Source of the DNA: Corynebacterium yonathiae
GTDB lineage: Bacteria > Actinomycetota > Actinomycetes > Mycobacteriales > Mycobacteriaceae
Assembly (NCBI RefSeq): GCF_027570195.1
Contig: NZ_JAKMUZ010000013.1
Span: forward strand, 1-64,000
Direction of reading: 5' to 3'
DNA length: 64,000 nucleotides
In this document: piece by piece, positions 7,040 through 15,495 of the stretch
Layout: every line of letters starts with the position of its first letter
Numbering within the stretch: the first letter of the stretch is position 1
Translations under genes and position numbers: made by a program
The notes under the pieces: generated by a model
What the model saw: only the letters and a program-made list of their open reading frames with translations
Told to the model about the DNA's origin: nothing
The model's database searches: none

Positions 7040-9691
7040 TTACTCGCCGCCCTTTCCGGAGTCATCGCCTTCAACGGCGGGTATTTCTTTAGTCTCGGTG
7101 GTATCAGCAGGTGCGGATTCCTCGTCCAAATCTTCCAGGAGGTAGCGGTTTGGATGTTCCTGCTGGTGCTCGAGGTGCTCCTGGATTTCCTCGTCGCTAA
7201 GATCCGCCAGGCGGTTATCATGTGCGATGCTCTGCTTGACGTACTCGAGGGAACAGATAACACCCACCGCGATGAGCGTAACCAGGCAGGCTAGGCCGAA
7301 GATGATGGCCTTTTCTCCAGGGTTAATGCGTGAGTAGATACCCAAAGCGACAACCAGCGCTAGGCCCACCGCCACGGTGAATTTCATCAACTGAGAGTAG
7401 TTCCTGCGCGCCATGCTCCACTTATCCTCGAGGCTTTGTTTATAAGCCTCGCGGTCGTTCAAGGCATAGAGGAGATCGGTGAAACGGTAACGGCTTCCTA
7501 CAAGGTGGACCTGTTCATTGATAACCAACCCACCCTTGCGCAACTCGTCGTTGACCAACATATTGACGTTGGACAATCCGCGGCGCATCACTGTACCGAT
7601 GAAGTAAGCAATTGCAGCCATGCCGAAGAGCGCGCACAGGTCACGTGCGTAATGGTTGCCGTAGAATCCTCCGACGGTTTCACGCATGGCGTCGATGCCG
7701 TAGGTAAAGGGCAAGAACGGGTGTACCGCACGGAAGAAGTCTGGCGTCATCTCAATCGGGTAGAGGCCGGAAGCGCCAGGAATCTGGATGAAGGCGAAGA
7801 CCACCGCGATGCCTCGGCCCACGTGGCCAAACGTAGAGACCAAGCTATAGGTAATGCTCAGGTAACACAGGCCGACGATGACTGCGGTACCGACATAAGC
7901 TATTGCATTGGCATGCTCTACTCCAATGGCAAGGTTGCCAATGGACACGATGAGCGCTTGGGCGATGGCAAAGAAAGAGAGCAAAAGGAAGCGGGCAAAG
8001 TACGCCTTGGTGATGGTGAGGTTCTTGCGGCCCTGCGGGTCTACCTCAGCGCGGAAGATGATGAGCAGCATGAAAGCGCCGATCCACAACGTGAGGTTGA
8101 TAAATAGCGAGGACATGCCCGAGCCGTAGTGCTTCACAGGGAAGACAGCGTGGCTTTCCATCTCCGCAGGAGAGGCAAGGAAGGAAGAAACCTCATCGGT
8201 ATCAAGGCCCTTGACCGACTGCAGGATGGAGTTGTTATTGGCGGTATTGCTCAACGCCAATACATCGTTGCGGGAGGCGCGGAGGCCCTCTTCAATGCCG
8301 TCTAGGTCTACGGAGAAGCGTTCCACTACCTGTTGGGCTTGGCTTAGCTGCTCGTCGACGCCGCCCAAAAGCCCATCGGTTTGGCCCACCAGGGCCTTTT
8401 GGCTTTCGAGGGACGCGGAAAGCTTGCCGGTGGTAGCGGTGACGTCGGAAAGCGCGGCATTGAGCTTGGGCAAGCCTTCGGCCACATTGTCGCGCAGTGC
8501 GTAGGAATCATCGCGCGTTTGCGCCGCCATCTTATCCAACATGCCCGTGGTCTTATTGAGCGAATCAATGGTGTCGTTGGTATCGCCGTTGAGGGCGTCC
8601 AGGTCGTCGAGGACGGCGCGGTTCTGGTCATTGCGCTCACGGAGATCTCCCACCTGATCTTTAATCTGCTGGGAAACCTGTGGGGGCAGTGCCGGCGACG
8701 ACGCTAGCTTATCGAGCTGGTCAATAGCCCGATCAGCCTCGCCAGTGATTCGCGCCGCGCCAGCAGAGGCAGCACTAACCCGGTTGAGTGCGCCGCGCAA
8801 CTTGCCCGACACTGAGCCGACTGTTGCGTTGGCTGAAGCGGTACCGTCTGCCATCGCAGTAGTGCCTTCTATGTATGCGGCGGTGGCGTCATCAGAGAAA
8901 GAAGTTACCTCCCGCTGGACCTCAGCGGTAATTGAATTAACTTCGCCCAAAGCGGTCTGCGCATCATCGACGGTCTTTTGCACCGTTCCCAGTGATTCGC
9001 GGGCCTGCGCGATAGTTGGACGTGCGTCTTCGATGGTGGAGTGGACATCAGCCAGCTGACTGCGGGAGTTAGCTACAGTATCAGCGGTTTCCGAAAAGGA
9101 ATCCGCGGTCTTTCCCGCGGTGCTGGTAATCTTCTGGCTTAAATCGCCCCCGGAGTTTTTAAGCTCCGTTGCCACTGAATCCGCTACCTGCTCATTGAAG
9201 GTAGAGCTAATAGTGGTATCGAGAGTTGAAGCGCCAGTATCAGTAATCTTCGGCGCGATTGCATTGAGCTTTTCATTGACGTGGTACTCCAGCGTGGGCT
9301 GAGAATACGTACCTTTAAACAGGCTCACGAAATCGGCGGAGAAATCCTCGGGCACAATCACCGAAGCAAAGACGTCGCCCTTCTTAACAGCGTCCTCGGC
9401 TTCTTGCCTGTCCATGAATTGCCAGCCAAGCTTGTCATTGTCATGCAGCTTGTCAATCATTTGCCCGCCGACGTCTAAGTGGCCGGTCATCTCCGAGGAA
9501 GCGCCCTTGTCCTCATTTACTACGGCGACCTTGAGGTGCTCTGTGTTTCCGTAGGGGTCCCAGAAACCGGAGATGTTTACCCAGGAATACAGGGCTGGGG
9601 TGATCATCAAACCAATAAGGATCACCCAGACCTGCGGGGTCCGCCACAAGCGGACGAAATCTTGGAGAAAAATCTTCCAACTAGTAATCAC
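7040..9691 (-). CDS. YhgE/Pip family membrane protein (first gene of pair)
   Basis: An 883-aa paralogue of the next gene. It has an N-terminal helix followed by SGFWDPYGNTEHLKVAVVNE, an extracytoplasmic coiled-coil region (about 170-510), and a C-terminal bundle beginning near FINLTLWIGAFMLLIIF. Unlike its partner it carries an extra C-terminal part: a cytoplasmic linker, two more helices (around KFTVAVGLALVVALGIYSRI) and an acidic tail (EEIQEHLEHQQEH onward). I chose GTG 9691 because TACGGT ends 7 nt upstream, a leaderless layout; a TTG at 9712 would add 7 residues but has no ribosome-binding site. An 11-bp palindrome lies upstream. Confidence 0.87.
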   Translation of the reverse strand: MITSWKIFLQDFVRLWRTPQVWVILIGLMITPALYSWVNISGFWDPYGNTEHLKVAVVNEDKGASSEMTGHLDVGGQMIDKLHDNDKLGWQFMDRQEAEDAVKKGDVFASVIVPEDFSADFVSLFKGTYSQPTLEYHVNEKLNAIAPKITDTGASTLDTTISSTFNEQVADSVATELKNSGGDLSQKITSTAGKTADSFSETADTVANSRSQLADVHSTIEDARPTIAQARESLGTVQKTVDDAQTALGEVNSITAEVQREVTSFSDDATAAYIEGTTAMADGTASANATVGSVSGKLRGALNRVSAASAGAARITGEADRAIDQLDKLASSPALPPQVSQQIKDQVGDLRERNDQNRAVLDDLDALNGDTNDTIDSLNKTTGMLDKMAAQTRDDSYALRDNVAEGLPKLNAALSDVTATTGKLSASLESQKALVGQTDGLLGGVDEQLSQAQQVVERFSVDLDGIEEGLRASRNDVLALSNTANNNSILQSVKGLDTDEVSSFLASPAEMESHAVFPVKHYGSGMSSLFINLTLWIGAFMLLIIFRAEVDPQGRKNLTITKAYFARFLLLSFFAIAQALIVSIGNLAIGVEHANAIAYVGTAVIVGLCYLSITYSLVSTFGHVGRGIAVVFAFIQIPGASGLYPIEMTPDFFRAVHPFLPFTYGIDAMRETVGGFYGNHYARDLCALFGMAAIAYFIGTVMRRGLSNVNMLVNDELRKGGLVINEQVHLVGSRYRFTDLLYALNDREAYKQSLEDKWSMARRNYSQLMKFTVAVGLALVVALGIYSRINPGEKAIIFGLACLVTLIAVGVICSLEYVKQSIAHDNRLADLSDEEIQEHLEHQQEHPNRYLLEDLDEESAPADTTETKEIPAVEGDDSGKGGE

Positions 9692-9730
9692 TCGAAGAAC
9701 CGTAGCACCCAACCGGAAAGAACTAATAGT

Positions 9731-9741
9731 CTGACTGTCAG
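9731..9741. promoter_or_regulatory. Perfect 11-bp palindrome upstream of the YhgE/Pip operon
   Basis: CTGACTGTCAG is a perfect inverted repeat (CTGAC-N-GTCAG) lying 40-50 bp upstream of the GTG start, just beyond the expected -35 position. The form suits a TetR/AcrR-type operator, but no such regulator is encoded next to it. Confidence 0.4.
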
Positions 9742-9835
9742 TTTTAACAGAAATGAGAGAGTGTGTCCTGTCGAGCTCGCAGATATGTTTCTGGTGTGAA
9801 TTTCGGGGAGTTCTTAAACGGAAGGGTAGACATAG

Positions 9836-9876
9836 AAAAGGCCGCCGTGGCCCTCTAAGTCAAGGGCCAGGGCGGC
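9836..9876 (-). terminator. Terminator of the histidine-rich protein gene
   Basis: On the minus strand GCCGCCCTGGCCCT-tgactta-GAGGGCCACGGCGGC forms a stem of about 14 bp followed by CTTTTC. A second small hairpin (GGGGCTTAGCCCC) precedes it. Confidence 0.88.
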
Positions 9877-9905
9877 GCGGCAAGGGGCTAAGCCCCGACG
9901 GTCGA

Positions 9906-10199
9906 TTAGTGCTCGTCGTAGTGATCGCCGTGTGCGGCGTGGCGGTGGCCGTCGTGCAGGTAGTCCACATGGTCGCCGTGCGGGATTGCTACGTGGCCAC
10001 AGCCCTCACCGTGAGTGTGGTCGGTGTGTGCCTCGGCTTCCACGTGCTCGGTGGTCTCGCACTCGTCCCAGTGGCCATCGTGCTCGCGGTGGATGTGGCC
10101 CTCGTGGAGGTAGTCGGTGTGGTCACCGTGTGGGAAGGATACGTGGCCGCAATCGGTGCCGTGGGTGTGAGTGTGGTTCTCGTGAGTGGTGTGGGTCAT
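9906..10199 (-). CDS. Histidine-rich metal-binding protein with two tandem repeats
   Basis: A 97-aa protein that is mostly His, Asp, Gly and Glu. Start ATG 10199 (MTHTTHENHTHTHG) has AAAGGA about 10 nt upstream; the frame is open further upstream but that part overlaps the promoter region. Two repeats of about 33 residues each follow the pattern CGHV-x2-PHGDH-x-DYLH-x-GH-x-H, at about residues 17-45 and 68-96, joined by an acidic His-containing linker. There is no signal peptide or membrane helix, so it is probably cytoplasmic. Such composition points to binding or buffering Zn, Ni or Co, but no enzyme domain is visible. It is a single-gene unit with its own terminator and a possible zinc-type operator upstream. 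Confidence 0.8.
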   Translation of the reverse strand: MTHTTHENHTHTHGTDCGHVSFPHGDHTDYLHEGHIHREHDGHWDECETTEHVEAEAHTDHTHGEGCGHVAIPHGDHVDYLHDGHRHAAHGDHYDEH

Positions 10200-10237
10200 G
10201 ATGACTGATCCTTTCTGGTGGGGAATGGCTCCCTTTG

Positions 10238-10258
10238 TTTTCAATGTATTTTCATTAA
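10238..10258 (-). promoter_or_regulatory. Possible Zur-type box upstream of the histidine-rich gene
   Basis: On the minus strand TTAATGAAAATACATTGAAAA, with half-site AATGAAAAT, lies about 40 bp before the start codon; a second similar element (AGTGAAAATGCGG) is just upstream. A zinc-dependent operator would fit the encoded protein. Based on resemblance only. Confidence 0.3.
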
Positions 10259-10330
10259 ACCGCATTTTCACTTTAGTTTCAATAGCTAGTGGCGAGTTTC
10301 CTCAAATTTTTATAGGAATAAGAAACGGCA

Positions 10331-10367
10331 ATGCCCGTCTCTGTCGGCATTGGGCAGGGACGGGCAT
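10331..10367 (-). terminator. Probable terminator of ltbR
   Basis: On the minus strand ATGCCCGTC pairs perfectly with GACGGGCAT across a 19-nt loop, then TGCCGTTTCTT. It lies 20 bp beyond the ltbR stop codon. Confidence 0.55.
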
Positions 10368-10387
10368 GGTGTGGTCGGGGGAGGGGC

Positions 10388-11071
10388 TCAAAGCTGGCTG
10401 CTTAATTCGCGAGCGGCTGCAGTGAGGGTATTGGCATACTTCTGGGCGGGTGAGGGGCGGAAGCGCTCGACAGATCCGGAGATGGACAAAACTGCCAAGA
10501 AAGCTCCAGTTCCATCAAAAACCGGCGCAGAAATAGAGGCTAGGCCAGCCTCGCGCTCTTCAATAGATTCTGAGTATCCTTGTTCCCTTGCTGCCTCAAT
10601 GTCCCCTTGAGTAAAAGATGCGTTTTCGATATTGACATCTACATAGGCGGCAATGATGCGCGCAGCGGAGCCAGAGCTTAGTGGCAATTGGCGGCCGACG
10701 GGGACAACGTTGTGAAGGCCAGAATCGGGCTCCCTGGTGGCAATGCAGGTACGGGTATTTCCGGTGACCTCGTAGAGCTGGATGGATTCTCCGGTCTGCT
10801 CGCGCAGCTTCTCCATAATTGGCGCTGCCGCCTCAAGGAGGTGGTCACGGTTGCCGGGGAGGGCTGGGCCAGCCTTCCACTTTCCATCGGGGGTGCGAAC
10901 GAGGATGCGGTGTGCTTCCAGTGCGGTGGCTAACCGGTGTGCCGTTGCCCGAGGTAGACCCGTGGTTTCACATAGTTCATTGAGGGTGGAGGGGCGGTTG
11001 GTGGCAGCCATCATGATGGCCATTGCTCGATCCAACACCTTGATTCCGGAAACTGCGCTATACTCTCCCAT
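10388..11071 (-). CDS. ltbR: IclR-family regulator of leucine (and tryptophan) biosynthesis
   Basis: A 227-aa IclR-type repressor. The winged-helix part (about residues 7-65) contains TLNELCETTGLPRATAHRLA, and the effector-binding domain spans about 75-225 (GESIQLYEVTGNTRTCIATRE; SISAPVFDGTGAFLAVLSISG). Divergent position next to leuCD identifies it as the LtbR orthologue, which in C. glutamicum represses leuB, leuCD and trp genes. Start ATG 11071 (MGEYSAVSG) is preceded by TAGATT and 7 nt, a leaderless layout, and this -10 lies inside one arm of the shared dyad, which suggests autoregulation. Confidence 0.9.
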   Translation of the reverse strand: MGEYSAVSGIKVLDRAMAIMMAATNRPSTLNELCETTGLPRATAHRLATALEAHRILVRTPDGKWKAGPALPGNRDHLLEAAAPIMEKLREQTGESIQLYEVTGNTRTCIATREPDSGLHNVVPVGRQLPLSSGSAARIIAAYVDVNIENASFTQGDIEAAREQGYSESIEEREAGLASISAPVFDGTGAFLAVLSISGSVERFRPSPAQKYANTLTAAARELSSQL

Positions 11072-11075
11072 ACAA

Positions 11076-11106
11076 TGAAATCTACGTCCCAAAATATGAG
11101 ATTTCA
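11076..11106. promoter_or_regulatory. Shared dyad in the ltbR-leuC intergenic region (LtbR operator candidate)
   Basis: TGAAATCT (11076-11083) and AGATTTCA (11099-11106) are perfect inverted arms separated by 15 bp, filling the 52-bp gap between the ltbR and leuC starts. The left arm overlaps the presumed ltbR -10 element TAGATT; the right arm is 17 bp upstream of the leuC start. Confidence 0.7.
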
Positions 11107-11123
11107 AGTGTGGAGAGATGTTT

Positions 11124-12545
11124 ATGAACCAGAAGCTGACATTGGCAGAAAAAGTCTGGCGCGATCACGTCGTCCAACACGGCGAGGCTGGGGCCCCGGA
11201 CCTTATCTTTATTGACTTTCAGCTACTACATGAAGTTACCAGCCCGCAGGCCTTTGATGGCTTGCGGCTGGCCGGCCGCAAGCTTCGCCACCCTGAACTG
11301 CACCTGGCCACCGAGGACCATAACGTACCCACGCAAGGCATCAAGTCCGGAAACCTCTTGGAAATCAAGGATGAGGTTTCTCGCACCCAGGTATCGACCC
11401 TGCGAAAGAACTGCGAAGAATTTGGTGTGCGCTTGCACTCCATGGGAGATGCACAGCAAGGAATTGTCCATACAGTTGGCCCACAATTGGGAATCACGCA
11501 GCCAGGTATGACCATTGTGTGCGGCGATTCGCATACCTCCACCCACGGTGCCTTTGGTTCCATCGCAATGGGCATTGGTACCTCTGAGGTGGAACACGTC
11601 ATGGCCACGCAGACGCTTTCCTTGAAGCCTTTTAAAACGATGGCGATTGAGGTTACGGGTGAACTGCAAGAGGGGGTGTCTGCCAAAGACCTCATCTTGG
11701 CTATTATCGCCAAAATCGGTACCGGCGGCGGGCAAGGCCACATCATTGAGTACCGTGGTGAAGCAATCCGCAAGATGTCCATGGAAGCGCGCATGACCAT
11801 CTGCAATATGTCTATTGAGGCGGGAGCCCGGGCCGGCATGGTCGCCCCAGATGAGACCACCTTTGAATATGTGAAAGGGCGAGAGTTCGCTCCTACCGGG
11901 GCGGACTGGGATGCTGCGGTTGACTATTGGAAGACGCTTCCCACCGACGAGGGGGCGGAATTCGATACCGTCGTTGAGATTGATGGTTCCGCTTTGACCC
12001 CATTCGTTACGTGGGGAACCAATCCTGGACAAGGTCTGCCATTAGGTGAGAGTGTTCCGGATCCAGAAGACTGCGGTGACGATAATGAAAAAGCCAACGT
12101 AGAAAAGGCCCTACAATATATGGACCTGCAGCCGGGAACTCCTCTGCGCGATATCAAAATAGATACCGTTTTTGTCGGCTCATGCACCAATGCTCGCATT
12201 GAAGATTTGCGCGCCGCAGCCGGCGTAGTCAAGGGCCGCACCATCGCTGAAGGTACGCGGATGCTGGTGGTGCCGTCTTCAGCGGCTGTCAAGGCCCAAG
12301 CAGAGCAAGAAGGATTAGACGAAATCTTCCGGCAGTTTGGCGCTGAATGGCGTACCGCTGGCTGCTCGATGTGCTTAGGAATGAATCCAGACCAGCTAGC
12401 GCCGGGGGAGCGCTCGGCTTCCACCTCCAACCGCAATTTTGAAGGCCGACAAGGCCCAGGTGGGCGCACACACCTAGTGTCGCCCCAGGTGGCTGCCGCT
12501 ACAGCCGTGACCGGATACCTGTCTAGTCCTGCTGACTTGAATTAA
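11124..12545 (+). CDS. leuC: 3-isopropylmalate dehydratase large subunit
   Basis: Aconitase-family subunit (473 aa) that with LeuD isomerises 2- to 3-isopropylmalate in leucine synthesis. Cluster ligands are visible in [12 protein letters not shown] and [12 protein letters not shown], and substrate-loop motifs in ATEDHNVPT and [19 protein letters not shown] (11112-11117) is 6 nt before ATG 11124, so this start ([12 protein letters not shown]) is better than ATG 11118, which abuts the ribosome-binding site. Forms an operon with leuD (21-nt gap) and is divergent from ltbR with a shared operator candidate. Confidence 0.96.
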   Translation: MNQKLTLAEKVWRDHVVQHGEAGAPDLIFIDFQLLHEVTSPQAFDGLRLAGRKLRHPELHLATEDHNVPTQGIKSGNLLEIKDEVSRTQVSTLRKNCEEFGVRLHSMGDAQQGIVHTVGPQLGITQPGMTIVCGDSHTSTHGAFGSIAMGIGTSEVEHVMATQTLSLKPFKTMAIEVTGELQEGVSAKDLILAIIAKIGTGGGQGHIIEYRGEAIRKMSMEARMTICNMSIEAGARAGMVAPDETTFEYVKGREFAPTGADWDAAVDYWKTLPTDEGAEFDTVVEIDGSALTPFVTWGTNPGQGLPLGESVPDPEDCGDDNEKANVEKALQYMDLQPGTPLRDIKIDTVFVGSCTNARIEDLRAAAGVVKGRTIAEGTRMLVVPSSAAVKAQAEQEGLDEIFRQFGAEWRTAGCSMCLGMNPDQLAPGERSASTSNRNFEGRQGPGGRTHLVSPQVAAATAVTGYLSSPADLN

Positions 12546-12566
12546 GCGCTAAGAAAGGCATTGACA

Positions 12567-13169
12567 ATGGAGAAATTTATTACGCATACCGGAACTGGCG
12601 TACCGCTGCGCGTTACTAATGTGGATACTGATCAAATCATTCCGGCGCGCTACCTGAAGTCGGTTAAGCGTACAGGCTTTTCTGAAGGGTTGTTTTCTAA
12701 TTGGCGCTCCGATGACAGCTTCGTGCTCAACCAAGCACCATTTGAGCATGGGTCGGTGCTCTTTGCGGGCAGTGATTTTGGTACCGGCTCCTCCCGAGAG
12801 CATGCAGTCTGGGCGTTGAGTGAATACGGGTTCCGTGCCGTGTTTTCGTCCCGCTTTGCAGATATCTTCCGCGGTAACGCAGGAAAGTCCGGCCTTCTTA
12901 CCGGCTTGATGGAACAAGAAGACATCGAGCTTATCTGGAAGCAGCTGGAGGCAGGAGAAACTCAGGTTACTGTGGACCTGGAGGCGCGAACAGTCACGGT
13001 GGGAGAAAATATATACCGCTTTGACATCGATGACTACACCCGTTGGCGGTTGATGGAAGGCCTCGATGATATTGGTATCACCCTCCGTAACGAGGGCGAA
13101 ATTGCCTACTATGAAGAGCTACGTCCTAGCTTCAAGCCTTCTGTTCCTGCTATAGAGGAGAAGCTCTGA
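12567..13169 (+). CDS. leuD: 3-isopropylmalate dehydratase small subunit
   Basis: Small subunit of isopropylmalate isomerase, 200 aa, normal length. Swivelling-domain motifs: [30 protein letters not shown] and [18 protein letters not shown] 12567 has AAGAAAGG 8 nt upstream; a TTG two codons earlier is less likely. Cotranscribed with leuC. Confidence 0.96.
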   Translation: MEKFITHTGTGVPLRVTNVDTDQIIPARYLKSVKRTGFSEGLFSNWRSDDSFVLNQAPFEHGSVLFAGSDFGTGSSREHAVWALSEYGFRAVFSSRFADIFRGNAGKSGLLTGLMEQEDIELIWKQLEAGETQVTVDLEARTVTVGENIYRFDIDDYTRWRLMEGLDDIGITLRNEGEIAYYEELRPSFKPSVPAIEEKL

Positions 13170-13357
13170 TTGAAGTTAGACCGGTATGAGAACCCCTTCA
13201 GGCCTTCGCAGTGTGCGAGCTGTAGGGGTGCCGTGCGTTCACAATGAACCCTATAGGTTCGCCTCGGGGTGGCGTTGGGGGTGCAACTCGGTAACGTATA
13301 CGTAACAATTGCCTGCTCCAGTTTCCTGTAGCTAAGTATGCCCTTAGCTTTAAATCT

Positions 13358-14233
13358 ATGAGCAATCCCTATTCGAATAATGATTCCTTTAATCCAGGAA
13401 ACAATGGTCCAGGTACTCTCGGACCTGCCAGTGAATCTGCGCCGTACGGAAACGGCGCGAACGGCCAACCAGGCCACGGGCAGCAGTACGGTCAGCAACA
13501 ATTCGGGCAACCCGGATACGCCGGAAGCGCATACCAAGGAGAAGACTCCCTATTTGGTCATGACGTAGACGCCATTCAGGTCATCGCGGATAGCTTCCGC
13601 TACTTCGGTCGCAATTGGGCGCAGTGGATTTTCGGTCCGCTGGTGCAGATGGTAGTTGTCCTCATCCTCTATTTGCTGATGATCTCCGTCCTAGCAGGCA
13701 GCGGTACATCCATTGACGCCCTAGCCAATAGTGGCTCAGGTTCCGACGCGCTTACCGGTGGCCTCATTGCAGTAATGTTCTTAGCCTTTATCGCTATGTT
13801 CCTCGTGCTTATTTGGGCAGTTAGCACCTGGTACAAGGCTGCTAATAAACAGGTTGATACCGGGATGCTGGAGATAAAGGACTTTCTGAGCATTAAAAAT
13901 GTCGCCGGTCTCATGGCGGTGTATGTGCTTTCGACCCTGGTTATTTCCCTGGGCTTCATTCTGCTGATTATTCCGGGACTTTTCGCCGCCTTCTTCTTTA
14001 CCTGGATGCCGGCTGTTAAGGCCGTACGCCCTGAACTATCCGTTGGCGAGACCTTTGGGGCTTCCATCGAGGTAGCGAAGAAGAATGTCGGAGTGACCAT
14101 CTTGGTAGCCGTCCTGATTGCCGTCCTGTACGCAGTGTTGAGCTTTACCCTAGTTGGCATGCTTATATTCCCAGCACTGAACACCCTCATTTTGGTCCTC
14201 TTCGTCCGTCGCACGCTCGGCTTGCGCGGTTAG
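13358..14233 (+). CDS. Integral membrane protein with Gly/Gln/Asn-rich N-terminus
   Basis: A 291-aa protein of unknown function. Residues 1-65 are low complexity (many Asn, Gly, Gln, Pro) and probably disordered in the cytoplasm. Four or five hydrophobic segments follow, at about 85-112, 132-160, 180-215 and 245-285. It resembles actinobacterial proteins annotated with a glycerophosphodiesterase-like membrane domain, without catalytic motifs. ATG 13358 has no ribosome-binding site, but TAGCTT ends 7 nt upstream, a leaderless layout. Its Gln-rich start recalls the TM2 protein at 56265 in composition only. Confidence 0.75.
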   Translation: MSNPYSNNDSFNPGNNGPGTLGPASESAPYGNGANGQPGHGQQYGQQQFGQPGYAGSAYQGEDSLFGHDVDAIQVIADSFRYFGRNWAQWIFGPLVQMVVVLILYLLMISVLAGSGTSIDALANSGSGSDALTGGLIAVMFLAFIAMFLVLIWAVSTWYKAANKQVDTGMLEIKDFLSIKNVAGLMAVYVLSTLVISLGFILLIIPGLFAAFFFTWMPAVKAVRPELSVGETFGASIEVAKKNVGVTILVAVLIAVLYAVLSFTLVGMLIFPALNTLILVLFVRRTLGLRG

Positions 14234-14266
14234 AAAACTCGCAGCCGCACGATAGTCACGCAAATA

Positions 14267-14306
14267 GGGCCCTGCCGGTCCACCGAGTACGGTGGCGGGC
14301 AGGGCC
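14267..14306. terminator. Bidirectional terminator between convergent genes
   Basis: GGCCCTGCCGGTCCACC pairs with GGTGGCGGGCAGGGCC (one mismatch and one bulge) around a short loop. It lies between the stops of the membrane protein (14233) and the minus-strand Nudix gene (14337). T-rich tails are modest on both sides. Confidence 0.75.
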
Positions 14307-14336
14307 ATAATTGTTGGTCGGGGAGGAACTAGGAAT

Positions 14337-15335
14337 CTAACGCACCGGCAGTGGGCTAGCCAGGCAATCGGCGCCGGTAAGCTCACCATTGTTGAAGGAC
14401 AAAACCCACACAGAAGACTTCTTGAACTTCAGCTTGTCCACCGGTTTTTTAAGGAACTTTGGGGCGAGGTCCTCGATGATGCCGGGAATGGTATTGCCCT
14501 GGCTCACGATGACGGGAACCCCACCTTCGTTTACCACGTGGCGGAAGGCTTTCTTGGCCGCTTCTGGGTCGTTCTCCCAGGCCTCGTCGCCAAAGTTTTT
14601 GTTGATGGAGATGTCCATGCCCAGTTCGTCGGCAAGCGGGGCGGCTGTCTGCTGGCAACGTTGTGGCAGTGCAGAGTAAATGGAGGTGGGCTGGTAGGCG
14701 CTGAGCATCGGCACCAGCATTTCTGCTTGGCGGCGTCCCTTTTTATCGAGTGGCCGCAGGTTATCATCGCCTTCCCAGCTGCCGCTCTCATGCGCATGGG
14801 CGTGGCGGACATAGAGAACGCGTGTGGCTGGCGCGATGCGCAGACGCTTGGCAGCCTTGGCGACCACAGCGGTATCGACGTCATAAGATAGGAGCTCCTG
14901 CGCTTCGTCGATAGGCAGCCAGCGCAACTCATCGGTCTCACTATTGGCGGAATAGGTGCCGCCTAGGTATTTAGCCACCCAGTAGTAGACGACCTTGGTG
15001 CGCCCCTGGACCGGGTAGGTTACCTTGCCAATGAGCTTGCCTAGCCGGACGCTAAAGCCGGTTTCTTCCAGGATTTCCCGTGCTGCTGTGGTGGGAAGTG
15101 ACTCGCCAGGATCAACCTTGCCCTTGGGCAGGGACCAATCGTCGTAATGGGGGCGGTGGATAAGCGCGATTTCTGGTTCCTGCGGAGTACCACGCCAGAT
15201 CACGGCGCCGGCAGCAAGGGTAGTGCGGTGGAATTCCTTGGCAGGGTCTACCGGGATTTCCTGATGGCGGCCGGAGATAAATTCCTCGTGCTGCTGGTCC
15301 TTGTCGGTTTCGTGCATCTTTTTAATATTGGGCAT
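14337..15335 (-). CDS. mutT1: Nudix hydrolase / histidine phosphatase fusion (MutT1-like)
   Basis: A 332-aa two-domain protein. An N-terminal Nudix domain (about residues 35-165) carries the box GKVDPGESLPTTAAREILEE (G-x5-E-x7-RE-x2-EE), and a C-terminal histidine phosphatase domain (about 172-330) carries VLYVRHAHAHESG (RHx motif). This is the architecture of mycobacterial MutT1, which hydrolyses 8-oxo-dGTP and diadenosine polyphosphates. The position between leuCD and gpsA/ddl matches the mycobacterial gene order. ATG 15335 is preceded by GGAGGC at 6 nt spacing. The sanitising role is from the family. Confidence 0.87.
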   Translation of the reverse strand: MPNIKKMHETDKDQQHEEFISGRHQEIPVDPAKEFHRTTLAAGAVIWRGTPQEPEIALIHRPHYDDWSLPKGKVDPGESLPTTAAREILEETGFSVRLGKLIGKVTYPVQGRTKVVYYWVAKYLGGTYSANSETDELRWLPIDEAQELLSYDVDTAVVAKAAKRLRIAPATRVLYVRHAHAHESGSWEGDDNLRPLDKKGRRQAEMLVPMLSAYQPTSIYSALPQRCQQTAAPLADELGMDISINKNFGDEAWENDPEAAKKAFRHVVNEGGVPVIVSQGNTIPGIIEDLAPKFLKKPVDKLKFKKSSVWVLSFNNGELTGADCLASPLPVR

Positions 15336-15495
15336 CGTCTGCCTCCACGGGCCTTTCCACAGTAATCGGGTTTATGAGTACAACGTCTAAGGGCCCATTG
15401 TCCCACGGGTTAGGCGCTTTGCGCATCCTTGCCCCACGGTGAACGGGCATGCTTTAAGGTTGGGGTTATAGATTCGCACATTTGGAGGAAACACC

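Noticed and set aside
4829-9691. Type VII secretion locus (because YhgE/Pip resembles EsaA)
   Set aside because: No EssC/FtsK-like ATPase, WXG100 or other secretion genes are nearby.
9753-10208. Valine-rich plus-strand frame opposite the histidine-rich gene
   Set aside because: His codons CAC/CAT read GTG/ATG in reverse, which creates an open Val-rich frame; the minus strand has the ribosome-binding site, repeats and terminator.
11226-12032. A 268-codon minus-strand frame inside leuC
   Set aside because: It is antisense to strongly conserved LeuC motifs and has no independent support.
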